A stretch of DNA of 64,000 bases from CANDOC01 sp965261725 (GCA_965261725.1 CBDHDU010000051.1:62001-126000); one strand, 5' to 3'. Shown: positions 54,809 to 64,000, numbered from the stretch's first letter. Program-made: numbers and translations. Notes: generated by a model not told the origin, from the sequence alone.

Positions 54809-56359
54809 TCAGGAATCTCTGCCAACAAACGTAGCCGGAATTCTCCCAAACGGTACAATCCCTACCTGTAATGCTTTGTTAACTGGTTTTTGACTACTTT
54901 CTACAGGTACAATTTTTTTCTTCATCAGACAGCGAGCAACCATTGTTTTCAAAATAATCCTTGCCAGTTTATTACCTGGACACAAGTGATTCATGGATGG
55001 ATTTAAAAAAGTAAGTGCAGGCATCTTTTCCATCACTTCCGCTCCATATCTCTTTTTATTAAAAGAATTTTCTGATGTCATACGGAAAAGATTTATAACC
55101 ACCCTGTCTCCCTTTCTCAAACAAACATCGTATGGTTCTAATGTGCTTTCCCCCTGATCTGGTATATCAACCTGAACAACGATAGGCCTTATAACATCCC
55201 TGAAAGTCACACCAATTGCAGGATTTTCTTTAAGAAACCTCTCTACAACCTGACTAAACTCCGGCATAAAACTTATATCTTTAAAACTTTCCGGCCATGT
55301 CCCCATAGTTGAATCATTTGCTTTAACTTCTTGATATATTTTTTCTTGCAATTCTCCCTCAAGCATTAACTTTTCAATAAAAAACGTTACAGTAGGCGCT
55401 GTTGTATCCAGCCCGGCCAGAATAATTGTCCTCATATGAGTACGAAGTACTTCTTCACCCTCAGTGTTCCTGACCAAATACTCAACATAGCTCGGGCGAC
55501 TATTGATCGAAGCAACCTGATCAAAATAAAACTCAAGACGCTTTTCAACAAACTCAGTCATCGCAGCTCTTGTTGCTAATATACCCGGATAAGCAGTATG
55601 AATAACGCCTTTATGCCATAGCCTGTTCAATCCAAGCAACGGTGTATTACCAAACAAAGAATAGTCTGGAGCTACTTTAAACATCGGAACAAATGCATCT
55701 TTCAAAGCAGTTGATACACTCAGTCCTGCTTGAATAATTTCTTCTTCAGAGATTGAATTTGTCAAGTGTGGGCTGCTATAAAACAAATCCATAAAAAACC
55801 GCATGAGTGTTGCTCTGACATCGGACAGCAGGTCTTTAGTTGTTTCCCATTCATCGATGCAATGATCAACTCGTGACTCAAGACGCCTCCACTGATAATC
55901 TTTTATATGATCCGGATAAATATACTTTCTCACACATTCCTTATCTTTCCTGTGAATATCACCTCCTTGTGTGCAGATTATACTTTGATTACCAAGCAGT
56001 TCTCGCAATCCATCCCACGAGCTACCTTTTACAAAGCTAGCTTCATGATTTTTGAATAATGCTTTAACCAGTAGTGGGTCAACAGGAAAAAGCGTTCGGC
56101 ATCCTGTATGATCTCTCCAGACTTCCATAACCGGACAATCCTCAGGCGCTTGTTCAAAAGCCCATGAAAAAACAGACATTGCACCTTTTCGATCAGATGG
56201 GCATTTCAGCATATCAACTTGGTATGGAATACACTCGTTACTAGCAAAAACATTAGTTGAAATTAAAAAAAGAAAAAGGCATCTGCAATAGCACCTATAT
56301 TTAGCGGTAGACTTATAAATTATTATACCAACCAATTTTCTGTTATTTAAAAAGCTCAT
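54809..56359 (-). CDS. cytochrome P450 with signal peptide
   Basis: 516 aa; ATG preceded by AAGG. Residues 26-40 are a hydrophobic signal or anchor (CLFLFLISTNVFA), unusual because bacterial P450s are normally cytosolic. The I-helix has AGLDTT (315-320). The heme ligand is Cys460 in NHLCPGNKLA, but the Gly four residues before Cys is Met. In the K-helix the ExxR motif is altered: Glu373 is followed by RFLK, so Arg is Leu (Lys is next). The fold spans residues 45-505. A host-modifying or specialised oxygenase is possible; redox partners are not nearby. Confidence 0.78.
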   Translation of the reverse strand: MSFLNNRKLVGIIIYKSTAKYRCYCRCLFLFLISTNVFASNECIPYQVDMLKCPSDRKGAMSVFSWAFEQAPEDCPVMEVWRDHTGCRTLFPVDPLLVKALFKNHEASFVKGSSWDGLRELLGNQSIICTQGGDIHRKDKECVRKYIYPDHIKDYQWRRLESRVDHCIDEWETTKDLLSDVRATLMRFFMDLFYSSPHLTNSISEEEIIQAGLSVSTALKDAFVPMFKVAPDYSLFGNTPLLGLNRLWHKGVIHTAYPGILATRAAMTEFVEKRLEFYFDQVASINSRPSYVEYLVRNTEGEEVLRTHMRTIILAGLDTTAPTVTFFIEKLMLEGELQEKIYQEVKANDSTMGTWPESFKDISFMPEFSQVVERFLKENPAIGVTFRDVIRPIVVQVDIPDQGESTLEPYDVCLRKGDRVVINLFRMTSENSFNKKRYGAEVMEKMPALTFLNPSMNHLCPGNKLARIILKTMVARCLMKKKIVPVESSQKPVNKALQVGIVPFGRIPATFVGRDS

Positions 56360-56510
56360 AATAAACCTTAAAGCTGAACTTCGAATCTAGTCATAATAGT
56401 TTAAAAATATTTGCTGTAAATTATTACAGACAATATCTGTATTATCTTATTGTTTGATTTATACGGATATAAGACACTACATATGTATATTTTCTTTCGA
56501 GGTATGAATA

Positions 56511-57122
56511 GTGTCTGAAGTCCTCCCCCTGATTGTCTACCTCCACGGTTTCAACAGCTCACCCGCATCAACCAAAGCTCAACAATTCAAACAATGGCTT
56601 GATGCACATCCAGATATCGCTGACTGCTGGATACCAGAACTGTCAGTTGTACCTGAAGAAGTCGTTCAGCTACTACAAGCTCAACTGCTGGCTGAGGTTG
56701 CTATCCGCCCGATACATATCGTTGGCAGTTCAATGGGAGGATTTATCGGAACATGGCTTCAGGCTCGGTTGCGGGAAGTGAACGCTGAAAACACCGGCAA
56801 ACTTGCCATCATCAATCCGGCTGTTCGCCCCTGGGAGTTATTCAAAGACTACCTCGGCACCCAGACCAACTATCATACCGGTGAGCAGTATGAACTGACG
56901 GAGGAACATGTCGAGCAGTTAAAGCCACTGGAAGTTGAAACTCTCGACTCCCCTAAAAACATCATGGTTCTCCTGCAAACCGGCGATGAGACTCTGGATT
57001 ACTGCAAAGCTGTGGATAAGTACCCGGGCTGCCACCAGCTTGTTCAGGAAGGTGGAAGTCATAGCTTCGAAGGATTTGAAGAAATGATTCCGGAAATAAT
57101 CAGCTTCTTCGGGCTACATTAA
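56511..57122 (+). CDS. yqiA: YqiA-like esterase
   Basis: 203-aa alpha/beta-hydrolase, GTG start. Nucleophile Ser in GSSMGGFIGTWL, Asp in LLQTGDETLD, His in GGSHSFEGFEE; N-terminal YLHGFNSSPAS is the YqiA/YcfP hallmark. YqiA hydrolyses short acyl-CoA and ester substrates in E. coli, and yqiA commonly precedes parE, as here. Confidence 0.92.
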   Translation: MSEVLPLIVYLHGFNSSPASTKAQQFKQWLDAHPDIADCWIPELSVVPEEVVQLLQAQLLAEVAIRPIHIVGSSMGGFIGTWLQARLREVNAENTGKLAIINPAVRPWELFKDYLGTQTNYHTGEQYELTEEHVEQLKPLEVETLDSPKNIMVLLQTGDETLDYCKAVDKYPGCHQLVQEGGSHSFEGFEEMIPEIISFFGLH

Positions 57123-57173
57123 CTCGGAGTAGCCTGAGCGCAGGCCCCGCAGTATAAGCTCATATGGGGCAAT

Positions 57174-57782
57174 ATGATGGAAAAAGCTATCTTTTACGAC
57201 CTTGACGAAACACTGGTTTGCAGCAACCCGTATAGCTCCAAAGGACTAACAGCCGAGCAACAACAGAACATCGACTTTGATAAAGCTTATGTCATCACTC
57301 AGACAGGCTCCCAGCATGTCGACTACATGTACTATCCCTTATACAGGGCACATCACCAGCACATCTTCAAACTGATAAGCCAGTCTCCCGAGTGGGTTTA
57401 GCTGGTAATACTCACTCACGCGGTATTTGCAGAGCAGAGCATCCGCAACATGCTGAAGTTCTTTTTTTCATGCGACCAGATCCCTCAATCTTTCTGGGAG
57501 GAAATCGACATTTTCAACCGCAGCTATGGAGGACTGAATACCGCCAAGGGTGAGAAAATGTGGTCTTACCTTCATGATATGGACGAACTCGATGACTTGG
57601 ATGATGGCAATGTAATACTGATCGATAACGACTCCGGACATGTTCAGGAAGCCAGAACCTGGGGACTCCAAAGCCAGCAATCAAATACCCTGAGTTACCC
57701 CTACTGGTTATCATCAACAATGTCGGGATGGCTGCAGGGCAATAGCCTGCTTTTCTGTTATCCGGTGGTTGAAGAAATATAA
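57174..57782 (+). pseudogene. HAD-like hydrolase with in-frame amber codon
   Basis: One 202-codon frame with a single TAG at 57399 (SPEWV*LVILTHA). Motif I is FYDLDETLV, the Thr of motif II is in LVILTHA just after the amber, and the acidic motif IV is LIDNDSGHV. Everything else is conserved in frame, so this is either a very recent nonsense mutation, a sequencing error or readthrough. Lies between yqiA and parE. Confidence 0.65.
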
Positions 57783-57950
57783 GCTGACTGGGAAAAACAA
57801 CCCGTCGCATGATAATCCCGCAGTCTAGTCAGCCCATTACGAAGCGGTTAAACTTGATCACTTATCCCGAATTTTCATTGACGCGCCCCCCCTGAATCGT
57901 CTTTCATGGAAGCGTACTCACTGACATCAGTCTTAAGACGCAAGGACTCC

Positions 57951-59840
57951 ATGCGCAACGATTACAACGCCGAATCCATTGAGGTACTGAGTGGCCTGGA
58001 CCCGGTCCGCAAGCGCCCGGGCATGTATACGGATACCACCCGCCCCAACCATCTCGCACAGGAAGTCATCGACAACAGTGTCGATGAAGCGCTGGCGGGT
58101 CATGCCTCCGAAATCAAAGTGACCCTGCATCCGGACAATTCACTGGAAGTGGAAGACAACGGCCGTGGCATGCCGGTGGATATTCACCCGAAGCACAAAG
58201 TATCCGGTGTTGAACTCATCCTGACCCGCCTGCATGCCGGGGGCAAGTTCTCCAACAAGAACTACCAGTTTTCCGGTGGTCTGCACGGTGTGGGCGTATC
58301 CGTTGTAAACGCACTGTCTACTCAGTTGGATATTACCATTCGTCGTGGTGGTCAGGTTTACAGCATTGGTTTTGGCGATGGTAATAAAAAGCGTGAGCTG
58401 GAAATCATTGATACCTGCGGCAAGCGCAATACCGGTACCAGTGTCCGTTTCTGGCCGGATGCCCAGTATTTTGATTCTGCTAAGTTCTCTGTTCCGCGCC
58501 TGAAGCATGTACTGCGCGCCAAAGCCGTGCTGTGTCCGAATCTGAAAGTTACCTTTATTGATATTGCCGGTGAAGCATCTGAAACCTGGCACTATGTCGA
58601 CGGGTTGAAAGATTACCTGCTCGGTGCCTGCGCTGACTGGGAACTACTACCTGCAACACCTTTCACCGGCTCACTGGCTGGCGAAAAGGAAGCCGCTGAC
58701 TGGGCAGTTATCTGGCTACCGGAAGGTGGTGAACTGATTACCGAATCCTACGTTAACCTGATTCCTACCGCTCAGGGCGGTACGCATGTTAACGGCCTGC
58801 GTTCCGGCTTGCTGGACGCGATGCGTGAATTCTGTGAATTCCGTAATCTGCTGCCTCGTGGCGTAAAGCTGACGCCGGATGATATCTGGGAACGCTGCAG
58901 TTATGTGCTCTCTGCCAAAATGGCAGACCCACAATTCTCCGGTCAGACCAAAGAACGCCTGTCTTCCCGTGAATGTGCTGCTTTTGTTGCCGGTGTCGTC
59001 AAAGATGCTTTCAGCCTATGGCTGAACCAGCATACCGACCTTGCCGAGCAACTGGCTGAAATGTGCATCAGCCACGCCCAGCGCCGGATGCGCAAAGCCA
59101 AAAAGGTTGCCCGTAAAAAGGTAACTCAAGGCCCTGCATTGCCGGGCAAGCTGGCTGACTGCGCCAGTCAGGATGTTACCCGTACCGAACTGTTCCTCGT
59201 AGAGGGTGATTCTGCAGGCGGTTCTGCCAAACAGGCACGCGACCGTGAGTTTCAGGCAATCATGCCACTACGCGGTAAAATCCTGAATACATGGGAAGTG
59301 GATTCCGCCGAAGTACTCGGCTCTCAGGAAATACACGACATCTCTGTAGCGCTCGGTGTCGATCCCGGTTCAGATAAAACTGATGACCTGCGCTACGGCA
59401 AAATCTGCATTCTGGCTGATGCGGACTCCGACGGCCTGCACATTGCCACCCTGCTCTGCGCCCTGTTTACCCAGCACTTCCGCCCACTGGTGGAAAAAGG
59501 TCATATCTACGTCGCAATGCCTCCACTTTACCGTATCGACCTTGGCAAAGAAGTGTATTACGCACTGGATGATGCTGAAAAAGAAGGCGTACTGGACAGA
59601 CTGCGAGCTGAAAAGAAACGCGGTAAACCCAACGTCCAACGCTTTAAGGGTCTGGGTGAAATGAACCCACTGCAGCTGCGTGAAACCACCATGGCACCGG
59701 ATACCCGCCGTTTGGTTCAGCTAACTCTGGATGATCTGGCTGCAACTACGGAGAACATGGATATGTTGCTCGCGAAGAAGCGGAGTGGTGACAGGAAGTC
59801 CTGGTTGGAATCAAAGGGTAATTTGATCGAAATTTCATAA
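57951..59840 (+). CDS. parE: DNA topoisomerase IV subunit B
   Basis: 629 aa from the ATG at 57951 (AAGGA 5 nt upstream), matching the 630 aa of E. coli ParE; an ATG 45 bp earlier lacks support. ATPase domain: PGMYTDTTRPNHL, DNSVDEALAGH, GGLHGVGVSVVNAL. Toprim domain: EGDSAGGSAKQ and ADADSDGLHIAT. With ParC it decatenates daughter chromosomes. parC is not in the window. Confidence 0.97.
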   Translation: MRNDYNAESIEVLSGLDPVRKRPGMYTDTTRPNHLAQEVIDNSVDEALAGHASEIKVTLHPDNSLEVEDNGRGMPVDIHPKHKVSGVELILTRLHAGGKFSNKNYQFSGGLHGVGVSVVNALSTQLDITIRRGGQVYSIGFGDGNKKRELEIIDTCGKRNTGTSVRFWPDAQYFDSAKFSVPRLKHVLRAKAVLCPNLKVTFIDIAGEASETWHYVDGLKDYLLGACADWELLPATPFTGSLAGEKEAADWAVIWLPEGGELITESYVNLIPTAQGGTHVNGLRSGLLDAMREFCEFRNLLPRGVKLTPDDIWERCSYVLSAKMADPQFSGQTKERLSSRECAAFVAGVVKDAFSLWLNQHTDLAEQLAEMCISHAQRRMRKAKKVARKKVTQGPALPGKLADCASQDVTRTELFLVEGDSAGGSAKQARDREFQAIMPLRGKILNTWEVDSAEVLGSQEIHDISVALGVDPGSDKTDDLRYGKICILADADSDGLHIATLLCALFTQHFRPLVEKGHIYVAMPPLYRIDLGKEVYYALDDAEKEGVLDRLRAEKKRGKPNVQRFKGLGEMNPLQLRETTMAPDTRRLVQLTLDDLAATTENMDMLLAKKRSGDRKSWLESKGNLIEIS

Positions 59841-59909
59841 TTGTTGATTTTTTAAGTAAAGATTTTATTGATAGTAGATAAAATATACTAAAACTGCCGT
59901 TTTAAGCAT

Positions 59910-59938
59910 AAAAGAGGTCTTTCTATAGACCTCTTTTA
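59910..59938 (+). terminator. parE terminator
   Basis: Stem AAAAGAGGTCT / AGACCTCTTTT, loop TTCTAT, 70 bp after parE, ending in a T-run. Confidence 0.88.
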
Positions 59939-60008
59939 TCTTATGTTGATAGGGAAACTTATACTATAAATACCAGACTTGTCCTGTAATATAGCAGATC
60001 GCTTTACC

Positions 60009-61478
60009 ATGACTGCTGCTGTTAGAGTCACAGCCGATGTCATTACTGACAACTCCGGCTACAAAGCTAAAATTCCTGTCCTGCTGTTTGGTGACGGTGC
60101 TTTTAAGCCCCTTCTTGAATATGTCCTTAGCCAGCATCACCGCCGAAGTTTATCCTGGATGAACAGAGTTGTACTTGGTACTCACTTATTGCTGGAGTAC
60201 CTTGAGGCTAACAAAGACTTATTTGATTCCCCCTCTCAGCTGTTTCTGCACTTTGCCCAACGTCTTTGCTCTGGAACTATTGGAGCTGATGGGAATGACC
60301 CCTCTGGTCTTTACTGGTTGCCACGTTCTACAAGCAACACTAATCAACTACTTGCTTCATTGAACCTTTTCACTGATTGGCTCGAAATGAACCGTCTCTC
60401 AGAAAGTCTGAACCCGCTTATTGAAGCCAACTCCCATGAGGAAAGGCTGAATTACGCAGCGTGGCACAAAAAGAACTGTCAGCAGTTTTTAGGGCATATC
60501 AAAGATGCCCGAATGCCCAAGATCATAAAGCAAGTTCGAAAAATTAAAGGCCAGCACGATGTAATTAAAGTGGATGATGATGCCATTGCTTTTTCTGAAA
60601 AGCTCTTTCTTCCTTTTCTGCTGGAGGGGGTTGGCGGGAGCAAAGATTATCGTGTTCGCCTTCGAGATCAGCTTATTCTGTTAATGCTGCATGGGTGCGG
60701 TGTCAGAGAAAGTGATGCTCTGCATCTTTGGATTGAAGATGTACTGATTGATCCCCGCAAAGAAGATAATGTCATTATCAGGCTTTATCACCCAGAGCTT
60801 GGTAAGGCTCCGAACGGCTGGAAAGGCAAAAAAAATCAGGCCAATCGAGCAGCATATTTAAGGGAGAAATTTGGTTTAACACCGAGAAACAGGCTGGCAG
60901 GAACTGCAAGGGTTGGCTGGAAAACCCGTGTCGTAGATAACAGCGATAATTATATTCAGCTCTACTGGTTTCCAAGCTTTCTAGGAGAAGTGTTTTTCAA
61001 ACTTTGGAAGCAATATCTTTTAGCCATAATGCCTATAGAGCGTCACCATCCCTACGCATTTTTATCTTTCAATTCAGTAAGTTTCTCTGAGCCCTACACC
61101 CTGAACGCTTTTAATCAGAACTATAAGGTGGCGCTAGATCGGATAGAACTATCGGCCTCCAAGATTAATGGATTAACCCCCCACAGTCACAGACATGCTT
61201 ATGGACGCAGGTTATCTAAAGCCGGAGTGGACCCTATTATCCGGAAAAAAGCCCTTCACCATGCATCTCTGGAATCTCAAAGTGTTTATACGCAACCTGG
61301 AGCACTGGAGGTGACAGAAGCTTGTGAGAAAGCTACAGACAAACTCATGTCAGGTTCAGAACCCCTTTCTCCTTCAGCACACATTTGTTCCAGCTGGTAT
61401 GAACTACTGAAAACAGGCTTTGACGATATTGATCCCAACCACCTCTTCACTGGTGCTAACCCAAGGTTTCAGAGGTAA
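60009..61478 (+). CDS. tyrosine recombinase, GmtY-like
   Basis: 489 aa from MTAAVRVTADVITD; a TTG 10 codons upstream is an alternative. All tyrosine-recombinase residues are present: Arg in GCGVRESDALHLW (233), HxxR in PHSHRHAYG (392, 395), His in KALHHASLES (418) and Tyr in QSVYTQP (427). The N-terminal region with RSLSWMNRVV and DPSGLYWLPRST resembles, from memory, GmtY of the gamma-mobile-trio modules that mobilise cargo islands in gammaproteobacteria. The next gene follows 3 bp after with AGAGGT as ribosome site, consistent with gmtY-gmtZ. Recombinase is certain; trio membership is likely. Confidence 0.72.
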   Translation: MTAAVRVTADVITDNSGYKAKIPVLLFGDGAFKPLLEYVLSQHHRRSLSWMNRVVLGTHLLLEYLEANKDLFDSPSQLFLHFAQRLCSGTIGADGNDPSGLYWLPRSTSNTNQLLASLNLFTDWLEMNRLSESLNPLIEANSHEERLNYAAWHKKNCQQFLGHIKDARMPKIIKQVRKIKGQHDVIKVDDDAIAFSEKLFLPFLLEGVGGSKDYRVRLRDQLILLMLHGCGVRESDALHLWIEDVLIDPRKEDNVIIRLYHPELGKAPNGWKGKKNQANRAAYLREKFGLTPRNRLAGTARVGWKTRVVDNSDNYIQLYWFPSFLGEVFFKLWKQYLLAIMPIERHHPYAFLSFNSVSFSEPYTLNAFNQNYKVALDRIELSASKINGLTPHSHRHAYGRRLSKAGVDPIIRKKALHHASLESQSVYTQPGALEVTEACEKATDKLMSGSEPLSPSAHICSSWYELLKTGFDDIDPNHLFTGANPRFQR

Positions 61479-61480
61479 TT

Positions 61481-61858
61481 ATGTCCGCAATTCATGGAGT
61501 TAAAGTTCGTGATCTGGAGCTCAATTGGTTTACTGAAACATATGGCGAGGGATGGGAAGACTGGAGAAGCTTGGCAGCAACCTGGATTGGCAGGTTTGAC
61601 CACGGAGTAGATCATCACAAAGCAGCAGTGGTCAGGTTTTTTGAGAAATACCTTGTTCCGAACTTCATCGTCTCTCCAGAGCAATTTCTTCTTGAAGAGG
61701 CACATGATTACAAGAAATTCGTTGCAGAGTCTGACCTCTCTGAAAACTACAAGGTCAGGCATATTAACGAGCTGTCAGACTTCTTTGACTGGGTAATAAA
61801 AGAGCATTACTCAGAGCCGAATGACAACGGTGTTTTAACAGCAATTCCCGAACATTAA
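61481..61858 (+). pseudogene. GmtZ-like recombinase, N-terminal fragment
   Basis: 125 aa with LNWFTETYGEGWEDWRSLAATW, FFEKYLVPNF and HINELSDFFDWVIKEHYSEP, the core-binding-like start of a large recombinase. It ends at TAA 61856 after LTAIPEH. In the next frame coding-like sequence continues to 61964 (NYTSEWPIELVGDEEAFSTV), so a frameshift occurred before the transposase gene at 61985. Confidence 0.6.
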
Positions 61859-61984
61859 ACGACAAACTAATTATACTTCGGAGTGGCCAATAGAATTAGT
61901 TGGAGACGAAGAAGCCTTCTCCACCGTCGCAGAGCAGTCAATTTCTCTACATATCAAACACTGAAACACAAGGCTACTCAGCCT

Positions 61985-63322
61985 CTATGTGGTATCAAGC
62001 TCCAGGCTTTTGAGGCTGACACTTTTTCCCCTTGCGATCGCCGTAAGAAACTCTGTCCATGAATCAATGAAGAACCAGTCGAACAAGCCCCTGATAGCGT
62101 GCCAAAGCGCTTTCTTTGATTTCGATGCTGATAACGCTTTTTGAAAAAGAGGGCAGGCAAGCTGCTCGATTTGGTCAATAAGGAAGGCGGTAAACGTCAG
62201 GCTGGCGAAGTTAGTCGCCAGGTGCATTTTACCGTGCCCGTAGTTGTGTTCCAGGTTGTAGCCTTGTGTTTTCAGTGTGTTAAACGTCTCATTCTCTATT
62301 TTCCACTTAGCGCGTCCTCCTCGCATGATTTTTGCCACGCTTTCTTTGGTGATTTCAATATCAGTCACCCAGGTATTGGTGTACTTCTTGTCATTGGGGC
62401 TGATTTCCACGTACTCAAGGTAGTTGACCAGAATATCCTGATGGGATTTGTTGATGGGAACGCCATTGATGAACCGGAACCAATGCCGGTAGCCGTCTTC
62501 ATCGGTGAATTCATAACGTGTGACCTTACCGGCGATGTCCATCTCATCGACGGCCTCATAAAGCGACACATGGCTGGTGTCTTTCGCGACCATAATGAAG
62601 CTGTAGTCGTAGGATTTCACCAATTTGATCGTGGGACCATCGGAGTACAAGTCGTCAAAATTCAGTACCAACTTAAGGTGTGGGTGTTCTCTGGCAATAT
62701 TCGACAGGAGCCTTTCGAGTGCTGTTTTTTCACAGTCGTTTTTTGAAGCATCGACTTGTTGAATAATGGGTTCCGGCATTAAAGGCAGCACTTCTTTCTT
62801 GCCCGGCTTAACCAGACAGCAGCCCAATAGTTGGTGATAATACTGGGGATTCTTGCTGTCTGGCTTTTTCACACAGCACTCTGGACAATCAATTTTTCCC
62901 GAAGAAAAATGCCCCGTCCCATCAATAGGCGCAAGATAGCCTTCCTCAAAGTACTCAAACTGCCTGAGCCGCCCGGAGCGCTGAACATAGGCGAATAACG
63001 CCGTGAAAAATTTCCGCAAATACCGAGTTTCGATCGGGTCAAGCAGCTCAGCGAGGCGAGAATCACTCGGCACTCTATTGACATTGTAGAGTGATTTCAG
63101 GTTGTGAATTTTATCTGTATTCTGTACGCAGTCCTGATCAAATTTCAGCAACGACGGATATTTAAGGTGCATGACCGCCAGGCCACACATGATGGCATCA
63201 TGCAGTGCGATCTTGTCATGGTTGTTCACCGGCCTAAAATCTGGAACCTTGGCAGCTTCTTTGGAGACGACGCTGATTAGTTTTTCAGCCAGCGCTTTTT
63301 GTTGTTTTTTTGTTGAAGACAC
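61985..63322 (-). CDS. IS4-like DDE transposase
   Basis: 445 aa. DDE-type elements: APIDGTGHFSS, NFDDLYSDGPTIK, and GGRAKWKIENETFNTLKTQG with the conserved Glu, then NYGHGKMHLATNF. It resembles IS4/ISNCY-type transposases; I cannot assign a group. Terminal repeats and target duplications were not found with confidence, so element borders are left open (roughly 61970-63400). The gene interrupts the recombinase reading frames around it. Confidence 0.8.
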   Translation of the reverse strand: MSSTKKQQKALAEKLISVVSKEAAKVPDFRPVNNHDKIALHDAIMCGLAVMHLKYPSLLKFDQDCVQNTDKIHNLKSLYNVNRVPSDSRLAELLDPIETRYLRKFFTALFAYVQRSGRLRQFEYFEEGYLAPIDGTGHFSSGKIDCPECCVKKPDSKNPQYYHQLLGCCLVKPGKKEVLPLMPEPIIQQVDASKNDCEKTALERLLSNIAREHPHLKLVLNFDDLYSDGPTIKLVKSYDYSFIMVAKDTSHVSLYEAVDEMDIAGKVTRYEFTDEDGYRHWFRFINGVPINKSHQDILVNYLEYVEISPNDKKYTNTWVTDIEITKESVAKIMRGGRAKWKIENETFNTLKTQGYNLEHNYGHGKMHLATNFASLTFTAFLIDQIEQLACPLFQKALSASKSKKALWHAIRGLFDWFFIDSWTEFLTAIARGKSVSLKSLELDTT

Positions 63323-63339
63323 AGAGAATACGACTGTAG

Positions 63340-64000
63340 ATGTATAGTCTGCATACTGTACCTCAAAGTCTGCGATTTAGGGAATATCAGAACTACCGCT
63401 ATCCCTTGGTATCACTGGTTTTAATCAAGTGCTCGGGAATTACTGGTGTTTTAATCCCCCTGATTAATAACCCTATAACTAAGGAGAGTGTACCCGTACG
63501 GAAAGATGAATCCGTTTACTCTCCCCTGCCATACTCCTTCGTTGAGGAGTTGCGCCAAATTATTTGTCCCCAGACTTACGGTAACTTTCGTGACTGGATT
63601 TGGGCGCAGGCGCAGACAGGAAACAAGAGACAAAATGGACAAGATAACGGGCGCACTGGCGACTGGTTTTTTGTTGATAAAGAGTTGATAGATAAGAATG
63701 ACCCAGATTGTGTATGGCGTAGTTTTTCAGCAGAAAAAGCAAAGTCAATTCACATAAATGGAAGTAAAAAACGAGTGTCAAAGGGCACCACTCTCTATCA
63801 GATTTGGTCCCCTGTCCGGGCAACAATAATTTATATGAAATTGCACCTCCCATTACGCACATATCAAGTAAGAATGCTTGATTCAGGTGAAGCTGATACT
63901 TGGCGTTATGAAAAAGGAACATGGGAAATAAACCAAAAACACACCTTTGTTAAAGGGAGTGAAAAGTACCCCTGGCAAAAAGGTGTTTTCAGGCGAATCA
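63340..64000 (+). pseudogene. GmtZ-like recombinase, central part (runs off the window)
   Basis: An uninterrupted plus-strand frame from an ATG at 63340 to the window edge. From about 63463 it is clearly coding: NNPITKESVPVRKDESVYSP, LPYSFVEELRQII, FRDWIWAQA, DKNDPDCVWRSF, YQIWSPVRATIIYMKL, LPLRTYQVRMLDSGEADTWR. This last pattern is what I associate with GmtZ recombinases. The catalytic C-terminus lies beyond the window. The first 40 codons may be IS-derived. With 61481-61858 it forms one interrupted gene or two partial copies. Confidence 0.65.

Noticed and set aside
1..64000. tRNA, rRNA, CRISPR array or riboswitch
   Set aside because: No T-loop motif, rRNA sequence, regularly spaced short repeat or recognisable aptamer was seen when reading both strands.

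Overview
The window looks like chromosome of a host-associated marine gammaproteobacterium. It has Gammaproteobacteria-type core genes (parE, rpiA, ilvA, argR, yqiA, ydfG), a polyhydroxyalkanoate phasin, an anaerobic arginine deiminase cluster, Hcp-like type VI tube proteins, very many insertion sequences and several exported proteins of eukaryotic flavour. This profile resembles Endozoicomonas-like symbionts, but that placement is inference from gene content only. I saw no rRNA, tRNA or CRISPR array.

Layout. 1-7000: end of a nitrate/sulfonate-type ABC ATPase, YdfG-like reductase, phasin, a frameshifted bacterial voltage-gated cation channel, a beta-oxidation pair (SDR then acyl-CoA dehydrogenase) and ilvA. 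7104-9644: an exported protein whose C-terminal half closely follows sphingosine-1-phosphate lyase. 9837-11856: rpiA and the branched-chain amino-acid binding protein livJ. 11857-23075: an accessory block separating livJ from livHMGF. It holds a small membrane protein, an IS630 remnant, aspartoacylase, an ArsR/permease pair and a tandem pair of Hcp-like genes split by a nest of mobile elements: ISL3 carrying a group II intron, IS66 inside that intron, and IS3 inside the ISL3 transposase. 23076-30794: livHMGF, a HAD phosphatase, a PNPOx-like protein, a MocR/PdxR regulator broken by a 229-bp MITE, and a HEPN protein.

30936-46592: a MATE transporter broken by two ISs, the catabolic arginine operon arcA-arcB-arcC (minus strand), and the remains of a divergent YfcC/ArcD-type transporter. 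Between arcA and arcD lie ISL3 with its group II intron, a MITE, an ISNCY element and an IS66 element; two identical ANR/FNR-type boxes survive there. arcABC look intact, whereas arcD carries deletions, frameshifts and an IS, so the pathway has probably lost its adjacent arginine/ornithine exchanger. 46698-51005: argR, then a hypothetical gene split by ISAs1 and a second copy of the same IS66.

51182-57782: an SSS symporter, an exported repeat protein, an exported atypical cytochrome P450, YqiA esterase and a HAD gene with one in-frame amber codon. 57951-64000: parE, then a mobile module: a complete tyrosine recombinase (GmtY-like) and a second recombinase (GmtZ-like) broken by a transposase gene; its C-terminal part runs off the right edge.

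Many IS boundaries were fixed from target-site duplications (8 bp for ISL3 and IS66, 10 bp for ISAs1, 3 bp for IS3), which allowed the pre-insertion genes to be reconstructed.
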